Source: Gymnogyps californianus
Taxonomy: Eukaryota > Chordata > Aves > Accipitriformes > Cathartidae
Assembly (NCBI RefSeq): GCF_018139145.2
Contig: NW_026114301.1
Coordinates: 62,001 to 126,000, forward strand
Direction: 5' to 3'
DNA length: 64,000 bases
A program made the translations under genes and the position numbers. Each line of letters begins with the position of its first letter. Position 1 is the stretch's first letter. The notes under the pieces are model-generated. The model made no database searches. It saw only the letters and a program-made list of their open reading frames with translations, and was not told the DNA's origin. Shown in pieces: positions 31,355 to 42,204 of this stretch.

Positions 31355-33061
31355 GTCTGAACAAGCAAAGTACTTTATATGCAACTAAACTGTGGAACAT
31401 ATTGCCAGGAGATGATTTAGAGGCCTGAGCATGAGACATTTAAAAAAAATTAAAAAAAAAAAAATCAAGTTCACGGCCTAAAAGTCTACTGGTGGCAATG
31501 AAATTCACAGATAAAGGCACAGCCTGTGGCTTAGGAACCTGAGGCCATGGCAGAGGAAGCAGCTCTGCCCCTGCCCTGTCCCTTCATGTTTTTCTCTAAT
31601 TCACACATTTTTCACTAGGACCGCTGCAGTCATTCTTGAGTTTAGGTGGAAAGGTATTTGAAGGTGGAAACATCTAATCCCTGTTTTGTCCAAGGCTGGA
31701 CTAGACATCCTGCCTCTTGCACTAGCAGAATTTTTTTTGAAAGAAATGCCGCTGCATTACAATAACCAGGTGCTCTGTTCCAACACGGCTGTGCGTCCCC
31801 ATCCCATTGCCACGTGGCACAGCCCATTCATCCGGCTGTCAGGCAGCTTCATCCACAATTTTATTACATGCGTCTAAGGCAAATTCTTTTGCCTTAGACA
31901 CAAATCTGCAAAACTGAGTTTATTTACTGTCTACAACTTTGCAAGCAGCACACTGAAGTACTACACTGAGTTAAGCAACAGGAGCTAATCAGTGACAGGA
32001 CTTAGAGTTTTGACTGTATTTTAATTTAGATAGTGTGAAACCCTCTAGATATGACACAGATTTTTAAGCCTGTCATGGCTAGGTATGAACAGGCAGTGGA
32101 AAAGAAGGTGGCAATAAGATTGAGCTCACAATACCAAAACAGTTTTAGGAAAGAGAAAATAACTAGCATGACTGAGCTCCAAAGCAGTTAAAAAGTGCTA
32201 GTCAACTCATTGTAAACACTACAAAACAGCTTCAAACTGTACGGCCATTGCGGAGACCTCAAAACAAGAATATAATTATGAATCTTAAAGTCACAATATC
32301 CTTTCTATAAACCAGGGACATGCCTGTTTAATGAAAGTTTGAGATGTGTCAGCACCTACAGAAAGGGGAAATGCCTGAACAGGTAGAAAATACTTATAAA
32401 ATGGTAAAATTAGGGCATTTCTCCAAAGTCTCCCGTGGCATGGGACCCACACACACGCCTCATTTTTGCCTGAAATCCGGCCACACTGCAGCTCACCCTG
32501 CCCAGGAAGAGTGAGCCACTGGGAGACCAGCTTTATATATAACCAGATGATCAAAAATACAGAAAAAAAGCAGCAAAACAGCCCCCACCCAACATGGAGC
32601 TGACATGAAAAACATCCCCTTTTGGGACCCAGCCTGGCTGAGGAAAAGCCATGGCCCCCTCACGCCTGTCTGTGACTTGCATGAGGCTCAGGGCTCTGGT
32701 GACTGCTGGCTGGCAGCCTCCCAGTCAGCAGCGTCACCCCGGCCCCAGGCGAGAGTTACCTTGGCTGTCACACTGGATCTCCTCCCTCTTCTTGAAGCCA
32801 TCAGCTGCCAGGGCCTTCAGGAAGCAAAGGCAAGTGAAGGCATCAAGGAGCAGTGTCATTGCAGCTGGCCATGGCCCCCCACACCCCATAGCACTGAGGT
32901 TCCTGCACCCACTCCTCCCATGCCATGTGATGAGGCAGGAGTTGCACATGCTGGCTGCTGAGTGGACTGCCATCCAAGTGCTAGCAAGCCCTTCTTAGCT
33001 TTGAAGGCTTGAGGGGAGGGGCAAGGTGCGTGGATCCTGTCAGGATCCTGGCTTTTGGGAT
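31355..33061. other. Single-copy-looking sequence with one strong hairpin
   Basis: About 1.7 kb without a recognisable gene. A run of A residues is at about 31441-31464. A 12-bp perfect hairpin is at 31872-31899 (listed separately). The stretch 32600-33000 is GC-richer than its surroundings and has overlapping frames of 115-118 codons on the plus strand, but they match no family I know and lack supporting signals. Confidence 0.45.
31872..31899. repeat. Perfect 12-bp inverted repeat with 4-nt loop
   Basis: GTCTAAGGCAAA at 31872-31883 pairs fully with TTTGCCTTAGAC at 31888-31899 across the loop TTCT. After one mismatch (31871/31900), two further base pairs can form (31870 with 31901, 31869 with 31902). 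No poly-U terminator context or known RNA family is evident. Confidence 0.75.
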
Positions 33062-33664
33062 TGTTGTGGTTTAACGCCAGTCAGCAACTAAGCACCACGC
33101 AGCCGCTTCCCCCTCCCCCTCCCAGTGGGGTGAGGAGGAGGAAAGGAAAAAAAAAGTAAAACTCGTGGGTTGAGATAAGAACAGTTTAATAACTAAAGTA
33201 AAATATAATACTAACAATAGTAATAATGAAATATAATAATAATAATAGTAATGAAAAGGAATATAACAAAAAAAAGAAGGGGGGGGAAAGAAAAAAAAAC
33301 AGTGATGCACAATGCAATTGCTCACCACCCGCTGACCAATGCCCAGTTAGTTCCCAAGCTGCGATCCCTGCCTCCTGGCCAACTCCCCCCTGTTTATATA
33401 CTGGGCATGACGTTCCATGGTATGGAATACCCCTTTGGCTAGTTCCGGTCAGCTGCCCCGGCTATGCTCCCTCCCAGCTTCTTGCACACCTGCTTGCTGG
33501 CAGAGCATGGGAAACTGAAAAGTCCTTGGCTTAAGATAAGCGCTACTTAGCAACAACTAAAACCTCAGAGTGTTATCAACATCATTCTCACACTAAACCC
33601 AAAGCACAGCACTGTACCAGCTACTAAAAAGAAAGTTAACTCTGTCCCAGCCGAAACCAGGACA
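33062..33664 (-). mobile_element. Group 1 solo LTR, TSD GGGAT
   Basis: A 603-bp LTR in minus orientation (sense start at 33664, TGTCCTGGTTTCGG; sense end at 33062). It has a perfect TSD GGGAT at 33057-33061 and 33665-33669. The TATA box is the complement of 33393-33400. Confidence 0.93.
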
Positions 33665-33725
33665 GGGATCATCTGTGAGGTGAGGTGTCCAGCTAAGGTG
33701 AGCACTGGGAAATGTCTGGTTAAAA

Positions 33726-34124
33726 GGTCTGTTCAGCCTGGAGAAGAGAAGGCTCCGGGGAGACCTTATTGCAGCCTTTCAATACTTAAAGCGGGCTTAT
33801 AAGAAAGATGGGGCCAGACTTTTTCATAGGGCCTGTTGTGATAGGACAAGGGGTAATGATTTTAAACTAAAAGAGGGTAGATTCAGACTAGATGTAAGGA
33901 AGCAATTTTTTACGATGAGGGTGGTGAAATGCTGGAACAGGTTGCCCAGAGAGGTGGTAGATGCCCCATCCCTGGAAACATTCAAGGTCAGGTTGGCCGG
34001 GGCTCTGAGCAACCTGATCTAGTTGAAGATGTCCCTGCTCATTGCAGGGGGGTTGGACTAGATGACCTTTAAAGGTCCCTTCCAACCCAAACTATTCTAT
34101 GATTCTATGATTCTACGATTCTAT
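33726..34124 (+). mobile_element. CR1 3' end fragment
   Basis: A 5'-truncated CR1 carrying the last part of ORF2 ([22 protein letters not shown] residues, FRLDVRKQFFTMRVVKCWN-like residues) and the 3' end with four octamer repeats related to ATTCTATG (about 34092-34124). Short 5'-truncated copies like this are the usual product of CR1 retrotransposition. Confidence 0.88.
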
Positions 34125-34193
34125 GAAAACTGTCTGTCTTCAAACCCTGTGACTTTCTTCTAAGGAAGTTTTACCTTGTCTCGGGTATGGGGC

Positions 34194-35002
34194 TGTATTG
34201 GGTTTGCGTGGCAAGGTTTTGGTAGTGGGAGGGGTACAGGGGTGGCTTCTGTGAGAAGCTGCTAGAAGCTTCCCCTATGTCCAACAGAGCCAATGCCAGC
34301 CGGCTCCAAGACGGACCCGCCGCTGGCCAAAGCTGAGCCAATCAGCTTCACCAAGGTTAGTGAAGAAGGAGGGGGAGGAGGTGCTCCAGGCGCCGGAGCA
34401 GAGATTCCCCTGCAGCCCATGGTGAGGACCGTGGTGAGGCAGGCTGTCCCCCTGCAGCCCATGGAGGTTCACGGTGGAGCAGATATCCACCTGCAGCCTG
34501 TGGAGGACCCCACGCCGGAGCAGGTGGATGTGCCTGAAGGAGGCTGTGACCCACTGGAGCAGGCTCCTGGCAGGACCTGTGACCCTGTGGAGAGAGGAGC
34601 CCATGCTGGAGCAGGGGAAGAGTGTGAGGAAGAAGGAGTGGCAGAGACAACGTGTGATGAACTGACCCCATTCCCCGTCCCCCTGTGCTGCTCGGGGGGA
34701 GGAGGTAGAGAAGTCGGGAGTGAAGTTGAGCCTGGGAAGAAGGGAGGGGTGGGGGGAAGGTGTTTTAAGATTTGGTTTTATTTCTCATTACCCTACTCTG
34801 ATTTTGATTGGCAATAGATTAAATTAATTTCCCTGAGTCGAGTCTGTTTTGCCCGTGATGGTAATTGCTGAGTGATCTCCTTGTCCTTATCTCAACCCAC
34901 AAGCCTTTCGTCATATTTTTTCTCCCCCTGTCCAGTTGAGGAGAGGGAGTGATAGAACGGCTTGGTGGGCACCTGGTGTCCAGCCAAGGTCAACCCACCA
35001 CA
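34194..35002 (+). mobile_element. Group 4 solo LTR, TSD GGGGC, with 174-codon open frame
   Basis: An 809-bp LTR (TGTATTGGGTTTGCGTGGC to CAACCCACCACA) with perfect TSD GGGGC at 34189-34193 and 35003-35007. The segment with the TATA-like box found in sister copies is deleted: AATCAGC runs directly into ACCAAGGTTAG. The frame 34293-34817 is open through the repeat array (EEGGGGGGAPG, IPLQPMV, PLQPMEV, HLQPVEDP, AGAGEECEEE, CCSGGGG) and starts with a true ATG. The array is shorter than in the copies at 48 and 62 kb. Confidence 0.93.
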
Positions 35003-35007
35003 GGGGC

Positions 35008-35521
35008 CTGCCAGGGCAAGCCGTGAACCCTGGCTGCGCTTTGTGATTGTTCCAAATGCTGGGGTGATCATGGCACCTATCCGTCATGAGGTGGGGGCAC
35101 AAGATGGGGGCAGCAAGCAGAGTGGCCTCCTCAGGGTCTCAGACTTGCCAAACAGGACACGGGGTTATCTGTAGGTGGCTAAGTAGTTCTGCTTTTGACT
35201 TTGGTGAGATCAGGAGAGTTCCTTAAAGATCCCAAATTTGGGTAAAGAAGCCATAAAGGGTAGACCTTCAGGAGAGCTTGAAAACGGATCATTATTCTTT
35301 TATCCTTGAGGTGTTCAATGTGCTGAGAAACAACACAAGCCTGTAAGGCACTTGGGAGATATGGAAACTGAAGTAGAAGACTTTTCCAGTTTCCTTTGTG
35401 TAAGCAGTAAGGGTATGCAGCTTGGGGCCCATGTCTGCACCCTTGGCTTTAAATAGGAAAGAGCTGCACCGAAACAAATTCATCAGACAGAAATGTCTTT
35501 CCCAAACCATTGCCTACCAAG
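35008..35521. other. Unassigned sequence
   Basis: About 510 bp of single-copy-looking DNA between two solo LTRs. Short open frames only, with no recognisable product. Confidence 0.45.
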
Positions 35522-36116
35522 TGTGCTGGTTTTGGCTGGGATAGAGTTAATTTTCTCCATAGTAGCTAGCATGGGGCTGTGTTTTGGATTTGTGATGAAA
35601 ACAGTGTTGATAACACAGGGATGGTTTAGTTACTGCTGAGCAATGCTTATGCAGAGTCAAGGCCTTTTCTGCTTCTCACATCACCCCACCAGCGAGTAGG
35701 CTGGGGGTGCACAAGAAGTTGGGAGGGGAAACAGCCGGGACAGCTGACCCCAACTGACCAAAGGGATATTCCATACCATATGACATCATGCTCAGCATAT
35801 AAAGCTGGGGGAAGAAGGAGGAAGGGAGGATGTTCGGAGTGATGGCGTTTGTCTTCCCAAGTAACCGTTACGCATGATGGAGCCCTGCTTTCCTGGAGGT
35901 GGCTGAACACCTGCCTGCCGATGGGAAGCAGTGAACGAATTCCTTGTTTTGCTTTGCTTGTGCACGCAGCTTTTGCTTTCCCTATTAAACTGTCTTTATC
36001 TCAACCCACGAGTTTTCTCACTTTTACTCTTCCGATTCTCTCCCCCATCCCATTGTGCAGGGAGTGAGCGAGCGGCTGTGTGGTGCTTAGTTGCTGGCTG
36101 GGGTTAAACCACGACA
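35522..36116 (+). mobile_element. Group 2 solo LTR, TSD CCAAG
   Basis: A 595-bp LTR (TGTGCTGGTTTTGG to AACCACGACA) with perfect TSD CCAAG (35517-35521 and 36117-36121). It has the GGATATTCCATACCATATGACATCATGCTCAG box, CATATAAAG as TATA box (about 35798), and ATTAAACTGTCTTTATCTC (about 35984). Confidence 0.94.
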
Positions 36117-36121
36117 CCAAG

Positions 36122-37945
36122 ACAGGGAAAAGGGACCCAAGGCTAGCAAATTATTTTTAGCAAAACCTTGCATGCACTGACTCACTTTCAGCATTGGGAA
36201 CTATGGGGCTTCAGGGTATGTTTCAAGACATTTACCCAGGTTCCCTTTAGCTAATTAGATGTGTTAGTGTTAAAATCAAACTAGTTTGATGCGTATAGGC
36301 TGTAGAAATACTTCTTTGATCCTGTTGTCAGTGGTTGCATTCTTCTTTAAATATCAAAGCAGGCCTGAAACTTTACTGTCTCTTATGTCAGATTCTTCTA
36401 TGTGTCAGTGCACTTTCACAGAACTGAACATGTGTCTATTTTGTCTGCTGGTATGATAAGTTACTGAGAATTTAGAATTATGATTCAGCTGCCTTCCTTT
36501 CATTGCATCATCACATGCTAATGGTATTTGACTTGCTACTGAGTTAAGCTTTGCTGTAGAAATATAACAAAATTCAAAGATAAACTTATTTGTTATAGGA
36601 GTTGGATATAAGCTGTAGAGAGCTGTATCATTGTAGCTGTGCTACAAAGTAGCTGAGGGTTTTAACTAAAAATCGACAAAACCATTTTGACACACATATG
36701 TACCCAATCACATAAAAAAGAGGAGGTGAAAACTTACTGTAGCATTTCCCTCCATCTTTATCACTATAAACCTCCTTTATTACAGCTACCTGTTCACTAT
36801 TTATCTTCTCTCAAGTTGTATTTATTATGCTTATACTAATGAAGAAATGTTACAGACTGTGGGGTGTTCAGAGAAGTATGATAAAAATGGAAAAATCTTC
36901 CTCTTAGAGTGTATGGAAGGGTGTGTTAATATTCTTCGGTACTCTGAAGGTAATATTTTTAGGTTTGGGGTGAGTGGGAAGAGACCTATGTGGGACTGAG
37001 CTCTTTTTCTACTCCAGATGCATGCAAGTCACAAGGAGAACGTTGACAGAAATGTGGGAAAAAATGAAGCAATAACTAATTCTAAGTTTTGAATTTGAAA
37101 GAAGAAAAATACTGGCCAATGAGACTTTATTTTGTCAGAGCAATTCAGTCAGAGTAGTACATTGTTTCAAATCATGAGGTGCATGAGGACATGCAATGAG
37201 TCGGAAGGACAATAAAGAAAATATGGCCTGTCTGGGTGTCTCCTTTTAATATGGAAGAGTGTATTCACTGTAGATATGCTGAACAATACTATCCAAAGTA
37301 CTACCCAGAGTCCCCTTTCACTCTCTCTCAGTAAAAATGTTGGGGTTGGCGAGGGTGGCTTCCCTGTTTATGGAAATGTAAATGTGTTTTACCTGTGTAC
37401 AAATAGTAGTATGAGGTGGGAAGAATGTGCTGTGGACCCTTAATAGCACTGATGAGATTTAAAAACAGCAAGATGAGACAGGATCTCTTTTACATTATCT
37501 TGGAAAGTTTATGCACATTGGTGATGCTGCTAAACAATTTTTGGAAGAAGATAAAGTGATATTTAAAGAGGAAAAATCTCTAAAAGAGACAGAAAATATG
37601 TTCAATAAAAACTCAGTTTTACATGGAAAATCTTTTCCTGACCCTAAAGGAACAACTACTTGTTCTTTTTGTAGGAACTTGATGTCATGACTACCAAATT
37701 GAAAGTAGACAAAAGTCAAACAAACAACAGTATTTGTACTAACTGTGAAAAGAAAGAAATCCTTACAATGAGACTAGGGGATAATATGTTAAAATTTTTT
37801 GGACCTTTTTATTTTTCTGCTTTAGTTATTCACAACTATCTTGAAGATTTTGAAGATCTCTGAAAACTCTTTATATAGGCAGACTGAGTACAGTCTACTG
37901 AAAACCACACTGAATTCATTGTGGCTTTGCACAAGCACAATTTTC
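36122..37945. other. AT-rich single-copy-looking sequence
   Basis: About 1.8 kb of AT-rich DNA with no recognisable exon, RNA gene or repeat. The open frames are short and of unremarkable composition. Confidence 0.5.
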
Positions 37946-38143
37946 CTAGAGAAAAAAATTTGAAAAAACAGGGGAAGATCTACAATAGAAGACCATTATT
38001 TCCTGTTCCATCCTCCATAGGCATGAACAATTTGTTCCCCTCTTTGCTGCAGCTGATTTGAAGACTGTTATCATTTCTCCCCTCAGTCTTCTTTTCTCTA
38101 GACTAAACAACCACAGTTCCTTCAATCTTTCCATATGGGCCAA
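37946..38143 (-). pseudogene. Old CR1-type LINE 3' fragment
   Basis: The complement reads [25 protein letters not shown], which matches the conserved C-terminal block of CR1-like ORF2 ([21 protein letters not shown] in the younger copies). The rest is too diverged to follow, so this is an older copy than the others. Confidence 0.7.
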
Positions 38144-40952
38144 ATATTAGAGTAGGCATCATCTGGCTGTGTAGTTTTTAGTTGACATATTACCTTTATC
38201 CTTAAACGTGAATGGAAGTTACAGATAAGCACATTTTGTCATTTCTTGGGATTTTTTTTTTTAATTGATCAAGTGATGTGCAGCTGTTGTGACATAAATT
38301 ACATAGCCCATTAAAAGAATACATTAAAACTATCTTGTGTTTCTAATATGGTTCACAGGACATTTTGCATTTTAGTTCTAGCAGATATGCATTATTTTGG
38401 TGCTTGTTGCCTTCTGGAGTAATCAAACCTTTAAAAGAAAAATTTGCCACTGTTTGACATCCTTCAATTTAAGTAACAGTATGTGTAATGAGGTATTTCA
38501 TTGCTTCTGACGAGCTCTTTTTCAATTTAAAATGGGTATGGAAGAGAGATATTTTAGGTATATAGCATCTTACAGATTTTGATTTCTAGTAGTACTGGCA
38601 TGGCAGTACTTCCAGCACTTCCTTTCAGCACTGTGACATTTTAATGAGCTATGATTTACTGTAGTGATATAGAAGTATTTCATATTCAGACTGCTCTAGT
38701 ATATCATGTTATAAAGGTAAAAAGAATTCTGGCCATGACATACATACATAATAATAATGCTTTATAGTTCTGTAGGCACTTTCATCAATGTTAACTGCTT
38801 GACAGCTGCCAGGATAAAACTTGGATTAAGCACTGTGTTCTGTAAGGCTGCTGTAACTGAGCTTCTATTTTTGTTTCCTCACTTTGATATGGGTTTTTGA
38901 TTCTCAAACCTGAATCACTGAAAGGGTGTCATCTTTACCAGGCATAATCTTGGCCCATATTATTTCACAATGCCACAATATTATTTATCTTGGGTTTTTA
39001 ATGTGTCACTGGCAGAGTATAGTCATATGCTTAAAGCCAAACTTAAATCCCATAATGATTAAGAAATGACACCACTTTATCTTATGTATGGTCTATATTA
39101 CAATAGGCATAAAAGCTATAAAATATCAGGGTCATTGTGACTGTACATAATGCTAAGAAACCACAGTTAAAAAAAAAAACAACTTAAGGTACACACATTG
39201 TAAGTCACTATATATGGCCTTCATGAATAATGAAGAAGTTTATGAGGAATTTTGTTTGTATTTTTTTGTCTTTTCCTTTATGTGACTTCAGAAAGATGGA
39301 GTGTATCATATGTGCCGTCTCTTCTATTAAATCACTTGTAAAATGGCTTAGACTTCTCCTGTCACCTGGTGCACTTATGCAAAATAAATGTGTCTTATGC
39401 TCTGGATAAGTGCCTTCCTCTGGTGAATAGTTTTTAAGCTTTTTTAATTTCATATCCAAACACAATTTGAAGTGTCACCCTTTCCACTCTAATGGTCAAA
39501 GCATTTATTTAGGTGATACCGGCAATGTGTTTTCAAATTATTGCAACTGGAGCCAGAACCATTTTTGCTTTGAGCACATTTGTTTACAGGGTATATCAGA
39601 GCTATCTGTAATTGCACATCTCACTGCAGTGAGCATTTAGCACATAGTCATTTGAATTCTGTCTTTCATATAGTCTGCAGTTGCATAAGTTTCCTTAGGG
39701 GGAAAAAAACCCCAACCTGCACCAGTAAAGTCTAGCTTTAGAGAACTGTTCTGTCAGATTTCTTTGGTTTCAAGGCAAATAAGCTAAAACTTCTTCATAG
39801 CATCTGAAAATTAAGGATTTTTTTTTTCTATTTTTGCTTACAATAAAGGTTCTAGTTCTCCAAACACTTTTGCATATCCCTTAACTATGGCGGTGTTCTC
39901 ACTTCCATGGAGTGTTGGAAAATTGGACCTTTATCAATAACTTTAAGTTCCAGTAATCAATACCTCTAGTCTGATAATGCCCAAAAGTGCAAATAAGGAT
40001 AGACAGCCTGTGGCTCTGGACTCTTGAAAGAAAAGAGAAGAGAATTCCTGCCCTAAAAATACAAATGGGAAGGTTGAGAAAGTTGAGAAACAACATCCCA
40101 TCACATGACTATGGTGAAGAACTGATCCAGCTTTGCTGTTTGCATGAGAGATGCTTAATTATTATTAATGAATGTTGCATTGCTATTTTTGAGCAAGGGA
40201 GAGATAGGGGAAGAAGGAAATAGGAAGAGTGAAACAGAGGAATCTCATTAATTGTTTAGGAGGAAATGGCAATTCAAAAATATCACTCAGAAGAGGACTA
40301 GCATGCTCACCAATGAGAAGGCACGTGAAGGGGTTTGGTGTACACCTTCCAAATAGCAGAGAAGATTGTAGCAGCCAAGAGGAAAAGTGGGGTTTACAGC
40401 TGTTCGGGATGGAAGTGACAATGACTTGTGCAAGAGTTTTGCTTTATGAGCCAAAGAGAAAACATTCAGATGTTTGGAGATAATGTTTAGAAAAGATCCG
40501 AGTATCTAGAACCAGGGAGAGAGGACTGCATCAAAGATGGTTTTAAAAGGACAAAAAGATGGTGGTGGTTTGTTTCAAGGTGAGAATAAATGGTATTTCT
40601 CTCTTCGACTCACTCTGGAGCCCGCTGTGCTGACAGAAGTACAATGTTAGCTTCATTAGTACTCGAAATACAGAGGGAATTTCAGCATCCCTAAAGTTCA
40701 GTATTGTTATCACCATGCTAAAAGTAGTATCTGGTCAAGGACCCCATCTACCTAGCAGGTTCCTAGCCTGTAAGCTGCAGTGTTATTGAAAAGATAACTT
40801 TATTTACTATCTTATAGAGTGCACTAAATAAGAAAGGTATCTTAAGCTACCTACAAAGATTTGGGGCCAGTTCCTCATCCACATATTTCCTTTTGACTTT
40901 GAAAGAGATTCCATATTTATATATATGTAGTTGCCTGCATACACTTGACTTG
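38144..40952. other. AT-rich single-copy-looking sequence
   Basis: About 2.8 kb without a recognisable gene. It holds several homopolymer runs (A at about 39169, T at about 39819) and scattered short open frames, none with supporting features. Confidence 0.5.
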
Positions 40953-41061
40953 TGTTGTGGTGGGATGACCCCAGCTGGCAGCTAAGCACCACACAGCTGC
41001 TCATTCACACCCCACCCCAGCAGGAAGGGGGAGAGAATAGGAAGAGCAAAAGTGAGAAAAC
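40953..41061 (-). mobile_element. LTR stub (group 1/2 3' terminus)
   Basis: About 110 bp matching only the end of group 1/2 LTRs (complement of TGTTGTGGTGGGATGACCCC through GTGAGAAAAC). The rest of the LTR is absent. No TSD is seen. Confidence 0.7.
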
Positions 41062-41896
41062 AACAAACCCCTTAAGCCCTGAAGACTGCAAAACATTTTA
41101 AAACAAGAACTTCTGACAAAATACATTGGATATACATAATGCATGGCAATGCAATTGTCTGGAATGACTTACCTAATTTGCTCATACTGCTGTCACTTCT
41201 CAATATTTAATGCATCAGACACTGATGCTGATGACATGTTTTCCACTCACTATTTGTATTCTCTGTGTTTCCTGTGAAGTAAGACTGCTAACCCTTTGTG
41301 GTCCAAACAGTAATGGAGTCTGACAACACATTATAAAACAAAGATTTATTGAGGCAGTAAGAAAGATGAGCAACAATGCACCCATATGGCGACTCACCTG
41401 ATCACCGACAGTAAACACAGGATCATAAGCGATACCATGGCTCTGGCAGACTGCCAGGGACACTTAATGTCCAGGTCATCTGGCAACAACAGCCAAGCAT
41501 GCAAATTCCTTTTGAATGCAGGTAAGAGTTGCGCCGCCCCTTGGCTCCACCAATGGCAGTGTGATTTCCGAGACTCATACCTTTACATGGATAATGTGGG
41601 TGGCATCCTGCCTATGCTGCCGATATAGGTCAAGGGGCAGGGTGTCAGGAGGCAGGGTGTCACCCTTCAGCAGCCTGAACTGTAATTGTTTGTTCTTAGT
41701 ATGTTGCCACTAAAATGTACTTTGGTTTACTATTTGATGGTTTTATCACCAATTAATATGAAGCACTGTAACGTGGACAGGAATGAGATTTGTGACTGTG
41801 AGCAAAGGAACATGGAATAAGGAGCTCAAGGATCAGATATGTTAATATAGTTACCTTTTACTGGGAAATGCTTTCAGAAATATGACTTTGCTTAGT
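41062..41896 (-). other. Unassigned sequence with an LTR-like stretch at ~41310-41690
   Basis: On the minus strand this shows CCAAT-like and CpG-containing sequence, then a CAATAAATCTTTG string (complement near 41340-41351) as a poly(A)-signal candidate. A GGGTGTCA/GGCAGGGTGTCA direct repeat sits at about 41636-41666. LTR identity is only suggested, since no ends or TSD are evident. No coding frame is convincing. Confidence 0.35.
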
Positions 41897-42199
41897 TGTG
41901 GTGGGTTAGCCTTGGTCAGCAGCCAATCACTCCCCCTCCTCAACAGGACAGGGGGAGAAAATAGAATGAAAAAGCTCTCACATTTTTTTTCTCACCTCCT
42001 CTGCCTGTGCAGAGTTTTTGCCCTTTCTTAAATATGTTTTCACAGAGGTGCCACCAACTTCGCTGATTGGCTCAGCTTTGGCCTGTGGTGGGTCTGTTGC
42101 GGAGCCAGCTGGAACCAGCTGTGTCTGGCACAGAGCAGCCCCTGACCTCTTCTCACAGAGGCCACCCCTGCAGCCCCCCCTCCCCCCATACCCAATACA
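41897..42199 (-). mobile_element. Short group 4 solo LTR (303 bp), TSD TTAGT
   Basis: Both LTR termini are present (sense start at 42199, TGTATTGGG; sense end at 41897, CCCACCACA-like) with a perfect TSD TTAGT (41892-41896 and 42200-42204). The TATTTAAG box is kept at the complement of about 42027-42037. The whole repeat array and the AATAAA segment found in the 0.8-1.1-kb sister copies are missing. It is either an internal deletion or a separate short subfamily. Confidence 0.9.
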
Positions 42200-42204
42200 T
42201 TAGT

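Noticed and set aside
31441..31464. A-rich run as a processed-pseudogene tail
   Set aside because: No gene-like sequence precedes it on either strand, and no flanking TSD was found.
32605..32998. Overlapping 115-118-codon frames in a GC-richer stretch
   Set aside because: They have no recognisable domain and no exon or promoter evidence, and overlapping frames on both strands suggest composition effects.
36122..40952. Host exons or tRNA genes in the AT-rich stretch
   Set aside because: No frame with recognisable protein similarity, no cloverleaf-like A/B box pair and no CpG island could be supported by eye.
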